Assembly: GCA_003487805.1 (NCBI GenBank)
Contig: DNNE01000149.1
Coordinates: 1-12,046, forward strand
Origin: Blastocatellia bacterium
GTDB lineage: Bacteria > Acidobacteriota > Blastocatellia > Pyrinomonadales > Pyrinomonadaceae
Direction: 5' to 3'
DNA length: 12,046 nucleotides
In this document: positions 6,120 to 12,046 of the stretch, one piece after another
How positions within the stretch are numbered: position 1 is the stretch's first letter
Layout: each line of letters opens with the position of its first letter
The notes under the pieces: generated by a model
Told to the model about the DNA's origin: nothing
The model's input: the letters and a program-made list of their open reading frames with translations, nothing else
Database searches by the model: none
Program-made: the position numbers and the translations under genes

Positions 6120-9100
6120 ATGAAGCGATCGCGCAATCGAAATAACTCCCGCGTTGCCGTCACTGCTTTCGCGCTTGCCCTCGTCCTTGGCCTCGTCGTA
6201 TTTGCGCCCATCAAAATCGAACGAGCGATCGGAGCGCGGACATCTCTGTCCACAGCCAGCGCGACGGGTGAAGAATATGAGCGAAGTTCGCACGCTTTGC
6301 GGGCGCCCACGCTCCAATCGATGGCAAATTTTCCGCTGGCTTTTGAAGCTAACGCCGGACAAGCGGACCCTTCGGTCAAATTCCTGGCGCGCGCGGGCAA
6401 CTCAGAACTGCTGCTGACTTCGCGTTCAATAACGGTTCAGTCTCGCAAGTCTTTTGGGGTGCAGTTTGTTGCGGCGAACACAACTACAGCGCCGCAGGGA
6501 ATTGATATTTTACCGGGACAGCGAAACTACATCGTCGGCAACGATCCCACTAAGTGGCATACCCACGTCCCGACATTCCAAAAAGTTATCTACGAAGAGA
6601 TCTATCGGGGAATTGATCTCGCGTTCTATGGCAATCAGAGCGGATTCGAATATGACTTTGTCGTGAAGCCGGGCAGCGATCCGCGGTCGATTCGTCTGGG
6701 GATTGAAGGCGCACGACCACGCATCTCAGAGAGTGGCGATCTGCTATTGAAACGCGGAGACGACGAGTTGATTCAGCGGAAGCCGATCATCTATCAGGAC
6801 ATCAATGGCGAACGGCGGCTCGTCGATGGCCAGTATTCAATCCGCCGCAACCGGGAAGTCAGCATTGAGATCGGTGAATATGACTCAAGCAAACCGCTGG
6901 TGATCGATCCGACACTCGTCTACTCAACTTATCTTGGCGGTAACGGAGACGATTCCGGAAGCAGCATCGCGATCGACAGTAACGGCAACGTCTATGTTGC
7001 AGGCACTACCGCATCGACGAATTTTCCTACCCGCGGCCCGGCATTTCCGAACACCGCCGGCCTTGCCGATATCTTCGTCACGAAGATCGATGCTGCGGGC
7101 GCGAATATCATTTACTCGACCTACATCGGCGGCAGCGGTCTGGATCGCGCTGACGGAATCGCAGTTGATGCCAGCGGCAATGCCTACGTGGTGGGCCGGG
7201 TTGATTCGACCTCCACGAACTTTCCAACCACGGCCGGGTCATTCGGTTTTGCTTATCGCGGCGGCGATTTTGACGGCATCGTGTTTAAGCTGAATGCGCA
7301 GGGCAATGCGCTGGTCTATTCAGGATTTCTGGGCGGCGAAGAGAACGACTCAACTGAGGGTGTAGCAGTTGACGCCTCTGGAGTCGCGTACGTCACGGGC
7401 GGCACCAAATCAAATGCGTTCCCGACGACTGGAAATGCATATCAAGGTCAGCGCGCCGGAGACACTGATGCGTTTTTGACTAAGATTAACGCCGCCGGTT
7501 CAGGCTTTCTTTATTCCAGCTACGTCGGAGGAAGCGGGACCGACCGCGGCAGTGGCGTCGTCATCGACGGCACCGGCATGGCGTACGTCGCAGGCTATGG
7601 AGCGTCGCCGGATTTCCCCACGGAAGATCCATTTCAGGCGGGTTTCGGAGGCGGTTTTGATGCGTTCATAGCTAAGTTTGATACCAATGCGAGTGGAATT
7701 AATTCGTTCATTTTCTGCACCTATCTCGGTGGCAGTGGCGACGATAAAGCATTTGGCATCGCTGCCGACAGCGGCGTCAACAACGTTTATGTGACGGGTC
7801 AGACCTCATCGAATAATTTTCCGGTATTGAATCCGCTGCAAGCATCTTCTGGAGGATCGTTCGACGCCTTCATCGCCAAAATTTCGAACACCGGCACGAA
7901 AGTCTATGCGAGTTACTTCGGCGGAAGTGGTGACGATCGGGCGACCGGCGTGGCCGTAAATTCGACAGGCGTCTATCTAACCGGATTTACTTCATCTACG
8001 AACCTGCCGACCCTTACTCCTTTGCAGCTCAACAACGGAGGCGCGTTTGATGCTTTCGTCGCAAAGTTAAATCTCAGCGGGACCTCAGCAATTTACTCGA
8101 CATACCTGGGTGGTTCGGCGAATGAAAATTTTGTCGCGGCGGTGACCTCGACCAATCCGATTGCGGTTGACGCCTCGAATGCTTACGTGACCGGCTATAC
8201 ATCCTCGTCAAATTTTCCGGTTGGCACACCGTTGCAGTCGTCCAAAAGCGGCGGTCAGGATGCGTTCATTGCGAAGATCGCAGACGTGACGCCTGCGGCT
8301 GACTTCTCGCTTTCGATTGCGCCGGCCTCGCGCACCGCGAATCCCGGCGATGCCGTGAGTTACACGGTGACTGCGACGCCAGTTGGAGGCTTCACGGGAA
8401 GTATTGCGTTAAGCGTCAGCGGGGCTTCGAACGATACGACATCGAGCTTTGCTCCACTTTCAATCTCGATCACAGACGCATCCGCGAAGTCCTCCGTCCT
8501 GACGATCAGCACGACGGCTGCCAGCCCGCCGGGGACATATGCGCTAAACATCAGCGCGACCAGCGGCAACTTACAGCATGGCGCATCAGCGCAATTGATT
8601 GTGTCTGGCCCAACAAGTGCGAACCTTTCGCTAACGAAAACCGCATCGCCTAATCCCGGAATCACTCTGACGAATCTTACGTATCGCTTGATCGTCACCA
8701 ACAATGGTCCATCACCCGCGACGAGTGTGGTGGTCACTGACAACCTGCCGGCGGGAATCAGTTTCGTATCGGCGACGCCCACGCAGGGCTCGTGCAATGG
8801 GAGCAACACAGTAACGTGCAACCTCGGATCATTAGCCCGCAATGCAAGTGCGATCATCACTATCATCGTCGTCCCACAAGCCGCGGGTGTGCTGACGAAT
8901 AACGCAAATGTCACAGCCTCTGAAAATGATCCGGATCTGACTGACAACTCGGCCAGTCTTCAGACAACAGTGAATTCGCCGACGAGCGGGCCGGGGATGA
9001 CCGATCCAAATCTGTCAGTGAAGACGGTCGTCAGTGGTTTGTCGCAACCGACCAGCATGGCCTTTGTCGGCAACAACGACTTTCTCATCTTCGAGAAAAA

Positions 9101-11846
9101 CACCGGGAAGGTGCAGCGAGTAATAAACGGTGTCATTCAAAGCACGCCCGCGATCGATCTCGCGGTGAACAGCGGATCCGAACGTGGCGGTTTGGGAATC
9201 GCTCTGCATCCGAATTTTGCTTTCAACGGATACGTCTATTTGTATTGGACCGAGAGCAGCACCGGAGTGGACTCGACGAATCTTGCCGACGTCGCGCTGC
9301 TCGGCAATCGAGTCGATCGTTACATTTGGAATGGCTCAACGCTTACATTCGATCGCAATCTGATCAAGCTGCATGCGTTTCAGGCTGATGCCAATCAGTC
9401 CCTGCGCGGCAATCATAATGGCGGCGTGCTGAGATTCGGTCCGGACGGCAAGCTCTATATTTTGATGGGTGACAATGGCCGGCGCGGGTACTTGCAGAAT
9501 AATCAGTTTGGACCAGTGCCAGACGATCAGTTCGGCGGGCCTGAACCCGACAACAATCACCTGACGGGATTCATTCTGCGCCTGAACGATGACGGATCGA
9601 CGCCGGCCGACAATCCTTTCTTTAATGCCTCGACGAACCTAACCGGCGAGGCGGCGGCGAACATCAAGAAGCTTTTCGCGTACGGCGTGCGCAACGGTTT
9701 TGGTCTTGGTTTCGATCCTTATTCGGGGAACCTTTGGGACCAGGAGAACGGTGACGACGCGTTCGATGAAATGAATCGAGTCACCGCCGGATCGAACAAC
9801 GGCTGGATTCAGATGATGGGCCCGAACAGTCGCGTGGCCCAGTTCAAGCAAATTGAATCTACGTATGGCTCAGGTGATCTACAACAGTTGCGCTGGTCGA
9901 CTTCGTTGATTTCCGATACGCCCGCGAGCGCACTGGCGAATCTCTACATGCTGCCCGGCGCGCACTACAACGATCCTGAATTTAGCTGGAAGTACGCGAT
10001 TCCGCCGTCGCCACTCGGTTTTGTCCAGGGCCGAGGGCTCGGGCCGCAGTTCGAAGGAGACATGTTCGTCGGCGCCGCGCGCACGTTTCTCGCCAACGGC
10101 TTCCTGTTTCGTTTCAAGATGACGCCCGATCGTCTGCACTTTTCATTTAGCGATCCGCGGCTGAATGATCTGGTCGCTGATAATGACGACAAGTTTGATA
10201 TCAAAGAGAGCGAGTCGCTTTTGATTGGCCACGACTTTGGCATTACGACTGACATCGAGACTGCGCCGAACGGCGACCTGTTCGTGGTGTCGAATTCGAA
10301 TGGCGCGGTGTATGAGATTTCCGGTAAGCAGCCCACGCTCTTCGTCGCTAACCTAACCGCCGCGCAAGAGACTCCGGCGACCAATTCGACCGGAGCCGGG
10401 ACCGCGACAATCTTGTTAAGTCCTGACGAAACCACCGCGCGCGTGTCGTTGAATTTTAGCGGGCTGACCAGTGCGCAGACTGACGCGCACATTCATGGAC
10501 CGGCTGCGCCCGGCGTCATTGGACCGATTCTGTTTCCATTGCCGAATGGCAACGTGAGCGATTTCCTGATTTCGCTGACACCCACGGATGTTTCCAATCT
10601 AAAGAGCGGACAACTTTACGTGAACGTCCACACAGTGAATTTTCCGAACGGTGAGATACGCGGCCAGTTCGGCACGGGCGTCTCAGCGAGCAGCTTGCAA
10701 TTCACCGCCGCCAACTATCTGGTCAGCGAATCGGCAGGGCGCGCAACTGTGACGGTGACGCGGCTGGGCGATACTACTTCCCCGGCGTCCGTTAATTACT
10801 CAACCAGCGATAGCGCGGGAACGAACTGCAACGTCAGCAACGGGAACGCATCGTCACGTTGCGACTATACGAACACGATTGGGACATTAAAGTTCGCGGC
10901 GGGCGAAGCCTTCAAGACGATCGTAGTCCCGATTACTGATGACAACTACGCCGAAGGCAACGAGAACTTTACGATTAGTCTTGGCAACTCGAGCGGAGCG
11001 AGTCTAGGTTCGCCCAATGTCGCGACCGTAACCATTACTGACAACGAAAGCGTTACTGGACCAAACGCAATTGACGCTCCTGATTTCTTCGTTCATCAGC
11101 ATTACATCGATTTTCTTGGTCGCGAACCGGATCCAAGCGGCTATCAATTCTGGATCAATCAGATCACCTCGTGCGGCGTGGATGCTCAATGCACGGCAGT
11201 GAAGAGAATCAACGTCTCTGCCGCTTTCTTTCTTTCGATTGAGTTTCAGCAGAGCGGCTATTACGTCTACCGCATATACAAATCCGCCTTTAGCGATATC
11301 AATCCGCCGGCAGTGCCGGTGCCGGTTCGCCTTTCAGATTTTTTGCGTGACACACCGGTAGTACAGAACGGGATTATCGTCGGGCAAGGGAACTGGCAGG
11401 CGCAGTTCGATGCGAACAAGCAGGCGTTCGCGTTGGCATTTGTGCAGCGTGCGGATTTCATTGCTCGTTATCCCGCTCCCACCACCGCCACCGCTTTTGT
11501 AAATGCGCTGGACCTAAACGCCGGCGGCGTGTTGTCGGATGCTCAGCGATCGGCTTTGATTGCTGAACTGTCACCGAACTCAGCAGATACCGCGCTGCGG
11601 GCTGACGTTCTGATGAAGGTTGCTGAGAACGCAACACTGCAGCAAAAAGAATTCAATCGAGCGTTTGTGTTAATGGAATATTTTGGCTATCTGCGCCGGA
11701 ACCCTGACGACGCACCCGATGCAAACTTTGCGGGCTACAATTTCTGGCTGAACAAACTGAACCAGTTCAACGGCGACTACATCAACGCTGAGATGGTCAA
11801 GGCCTTCATCGCTTCGAGTGAATATCGGCAGCGATTTGGACCGTGA
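6120..11846 (+). CDS. Giant modular secreted protein: SBBP propeller, DUF11, PQQ sugar dehydrogenase, CHRD, Calx-beta, DUF4214
   Basis: This 1908-residue exported protein starts with a signal peptide (basic MKRSRNRNNSR, hydrophobic core about 13-30). Domains follow in order. A DUF7948-like N-terminal domain spans about 75-264 (FEANAGQADPSVKFLA). A seven-repeat SBBP beta-propeller spans 267-720. An Ig-like sandwich spans about 728-831, and a DUF11 domain 834-950 (TNNGPSPATSVVVTDNLPAG). A PQQ-dependent glucose/aldose dehydrogenase-like propeller spans about 963-1403, with H1099 in NHNGG, R1191-N1192 in GVRNGFG and K1291. A CHRD domain spans 1407-1518 (HIHGPAAPGVIG), and a Calx-beta domain 1525-1643 (DDNYAEGNENF). 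A DUF4214 region runs from 1652 to the end. No C-terminal membrane anchor is visible. Its role is probably extracellular or surface-bound; adhesion plus sugar oxidation is inference. GTGAAGAG touches the ATG, so the ribosome site is weak, but the signal peptide supports this start. Confidence 0.93.
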   Translation: MKRSRNRNNSRVAVTAFALALVLGLVVFAPIKIERAIGARTSLSTASATGEEYERSSHALRAPTLQSMANFPLAFEANAGQADPSVKFLARAGNSELLLTSRSITVQSRKSFGVQFVAANTTTAPQGIDILPGQRNYIVGNDPTKWHTHVPTFQKVIYEEIYRGIDLAFYGNQSGFEYDFVVKPGSDPRSIRLGIEGARPRISESGDLLLKRGDDELIQRKPIIYQDINGERRLVDGQYSIRRNREVSIEIGEYDSSKPLVIDPTLVYSTYLGGNGDDSGSSIAIDSNGNVYVAGTTASTNFPTRGPAFPNTAGLADIFVTKIDAAGANIIYSTYIGGSGLDRADGIAVDASGNAYVVGRVDSTSTNFPTTAGSFGFAYRGGDFDGIVFKLNAQGNALVYSGFLGGEENDSTEGVAVDASGVAYVTGGTKSNAFPTTGNAYQGQRAGDTDAFLTKINAAGSGFLYSSYVGGSGTDRGSGVVIDGTGMAYVAGYGASPDFPTEDPFQAGFGGGFDAFIAKFDTNASGINSFIFCTYLGGSGDDKAFGIAADSGVNNVYVTGQTSSNNFPVLNPLQASSGGSFDAFIAKISNTGTKVYASYFGGSGDDRATGVAVNSTGVYLTGFTSSTNLPTLTPLQLNNGGAFDAFVAKLNLSGTSAIYSTYLGGSANENFVAAVTSTNPIAVDASNAYVTGYTSSSNFPVGTPLQSSKSGGQDAFIAKIADVTPAADFSLSIAPASRTANPGDAVSYTVTATPVGGFTGSIALSVSGASNDTTSSFAPLSISITDASAKSSVLTISTTAASPPGTYALNISATSGNLQHGASAQLIVSGPTSANLSLTKTASPNPGITLTNLTYRLIVTNNGPSPATSVVVTDNLPAGISFVSATPTQGSCNGSNTVTCNLGSLARNASAIITIIVVPQAAGVLTNNANVTASENDPDLTDNSASLQTTVNSPTSGPGMTDPNLSVKTVVSGLSQPTSMAFVGNNDFLIFEKNTGKVQRVINGVIQSTPAIDLAVNSGSERGGLGIALHPNFAFNGYVYLYWTESSTGVDSTNLADVALLGNRVDRYIWNGSTLTFDRNLIKLHAFQADANQSLRGNHNGGVLRFGPDGKLYILMGDNGRRGYLQNNQFGPVPDDQFGGPEPDNNHLTGFILRLNDDGSTPADNPFFNASTNLTGEAAANIKKLFAYGVRNGFGLGFDPYSGNLWDQENGDDAFDEMNRVTAGSNNGWIQMMGPNSRVAQFKQIESTYGSGDLQQLRWSTSLISDTPASALANLYMLPGAHYNDPEFSWKYAIPPSPLGFVQGRGLGPQFEGDMFVGAARTFLANGFLFRFKMTPDRLHFSFSDPRLNDLVADNDDKFDIKESESLLIGHDFGITTDIETAPNGDLFVVSNSNGAVYEISGKQPTLFVANLTAAQETPATNSTGAGTATILLSPDETTARVSLNFSGLTSAQTDAHIHGPAAPGVIGPILFPLPNGNVSDFLISLTPTDVSNLKSGQLYVNVHTVNFPNGEIRGQFGTGVSASSLQFTAANYLVSESAGRATVTVTRLGDTTSPASVNYSTSDSAGTNCNVSNGNASSRCDYTNTIGTLKFAAGEAFKTIVVPITDDNYAEGNENFTISLGNSSGASLGSPNVATVTITDNESVTGPNAIDAPDFFVHQHYIDFLGREPDPSGYQFWINQITSCGVDAQCTAVKRINVSAAFFLSIEFQQSGYYVYRIYKSAFSDINPPAVPVPVRLSDFLRDTPVVQNGIIVGQGNWQAQFDANKQAFALAFVQRADFIARYPAPTTATAFVNALDLNAGGVLSDAQRSALIAELSPNSADTALRADVLMKVAENATLQQKEFNRAFVLMEYFGYLRRNPDDAPDANFAGYNFWLNKLNQFNGDYINAEMVKAFIASSEYRQRFGP
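6918..8279 (+). repeat. Seven tandem SBBP beta-propeller repeats inside the giant gene
   Basis: Units begin at 6918, 7110, 7314, 7509, 7710, 7902 and 8091, each 63-68 codons long. Each starts with a variant of YSTYLGGSGDD, continues with a GIAVDASGNAYVTG-like strand and an NFPT turn, and ends with a DAFIAKI-like strand. Seven units would make one closed seven-bladed propeller. The units have diverged at DNA level, so this is an old protein repeat and not a recent DNA duplication. Confidence 0.85.
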
Positions 11847-11862
11847 GCGCAAGACACTCACG
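11842..11862 (+). terminator. Weak hairpin overlapping the stop codon of the giant gene
   Basis: CGTGAG (11842-11847) and CTCACG (11857-11862) form a 6-bp stem around a 9-nt loop, spanning the TGA at 11844-11846. There is no T-tract after it, so it is not a proper intrinsic terminator; it may only stabilise the 3' end or be chance. Confidence 0.2.
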
Positions 11863-11983
11863 AATCTGACGCTCTCGGGTTACAACTGCGAGGCGTGGAG
11901 AAACAGTTGGAGACAGGCAAATTGTAGCGCGCGGCGTTGAGAACTAACTTTCCCCAGAATGTCGACGAGACGAGCATGGTACG

Positions 11984-12007
11984 GAACCGGTTGCGCCAGC
12001 GACTGGT
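11984..12007. repeat. REP-like palindromic repeat (copy C)
   Basis: GAACCG begins at 11984. The hairpin is CCGGTTGC (11987-11994), loop GCCA (11995-11998) and GCGACTGG (11999-12006), plus an outer A11986-T12007 pair. Two of the pairs are G-T. It has the same orientation as copy B and faces copy D after a 16-nt spacer. It lies in the 200-nt gene-free stretch after the giant gene. Confidence 0.55.
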
Positions 12008-12023
12008 GTTTTCTTGAGATTAC

Positions 12024-12046
12024 CCGCTTGCTAGCGCAAGCGGTTC
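12024..12046. repeat. REP-like palindromic repeat (copy D, inverted)
   Basis: CCGCTTGC (12024-12031), loop TAGC (12032-12035) and GCAAGCGG (12036-12043) form a perfect 8-bp hairpin. Read on the minus strand it starts with GAACCG and has loop GCTA, matching copies B and C. It is therefore inverted relative to copy C and the two form a facing pair. The window ends right at its edge. Confidence 0.6.

Noticed and set aside
5966..6400. Reverse-strand open frames crossing the gap between the DUF1501 gene and the giant gene
   Set aside because: They run through the terminator hairpin and the giant protein's signal peptide, and the products are Arg/Ser-rich with no motif.
6918..8279. Possible CRISPR-like or recent tandem DNA duplication in the giant gene
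   Set aside because: The repeats are 189-204 bases apart, in frame, diverged at DNA level and explained by the SBBP protein repeat.
8360..8947. A 195-codon reverse-strand open frame opposite the Ig-like and DUF11 region
   Set aside because: It lies wholly antisense to a well-supported domain region. Its Val/Thr/Pro-rich product mirrors the codon bias of the forward strand, and no ribosome site or family match is apparent.
9965..10492. A 175-codon reverse-strand open frame opposite the dehydrogenase and CHRD regions
   Set aside because: It is antisense to conserved domains, with low-complexity Ser/Val composition and no family resemblance.

Overview
The window looks like chromosomal DNA from an Acidobacteriota bacterium, most likely class Blastocatellia. 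This rests on protein types and gene arrangement, not on a marker gene. The clues are a DUF1800/DUF1501 exported gene pair, a very large modular secreted protein (DUF7948-like, SBBP propeller, DUF11, PQQ sugar dehydrogenase, CHRD, Calx-beta, DUF4214), a Uma2-type nuclease gene, moderately GC-rich coding sequence, and short GC-rich palindromic repeats between genes. All convincing genes are on the + strand. No RNA genes, insertion sequences, CRISPR arrays or phage genes were seen.

Layout. (1) Positions 1-1972 hold a tight, partly overlapping trio: a radical SAM enzyme with a SPASM-like cysteine-rich tail, a Uma2-family (DUF820) endonuclease-like protein, and a small two-helix AtpZ-type membrane protein without any other ATP synthase gene next to it in this window. 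(2) Positions 1973-2172 form an intergenic region with a plausible sigma70-type promoter and a leader of about 100 nt. (3) Positions 2173-5957 are a two-gene operon: a Sec-exported DUF1800 protein, then after a 2-nt gap a DUF1501 protein with a twin-arginine signal. The pair is widespread and has no established biochemical role. (4) Positions 5958-6119 contain a REP-like palindrome, a strong intrinsic terminator, and a possible promoter whose -35 box overlaps the terminator T-tract. (5) Positions 6120-11846 are one 1908-residue secreted protein, nearly half the window. (6) Positions 11847-12046 are non-coding, with two inverted copies of the same REP-like palindrome.

How it fits together. Regions 3 and 5 both encode exported proteins and suggest an envelope or extracellular function, but the terminator between them makes them separate transcription units. 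The giant protein combines a seven-repeat SBBP propeller, an embedded PQQ-dependent sugar-dehydrogenase-like propeller and several beta-sandwich modules. The most noteworthy non-coding signal is the repeat family: three full copies in this window share an outer sequence and a GNNA-type loop while their stems differ by pairing-preserving changes. I see no clearly new multi-gene system. The best candidates for follow-up are the uncharacterised DUF1800/DUF1501 pair, the fused PQQ enzyme and the repeat family.
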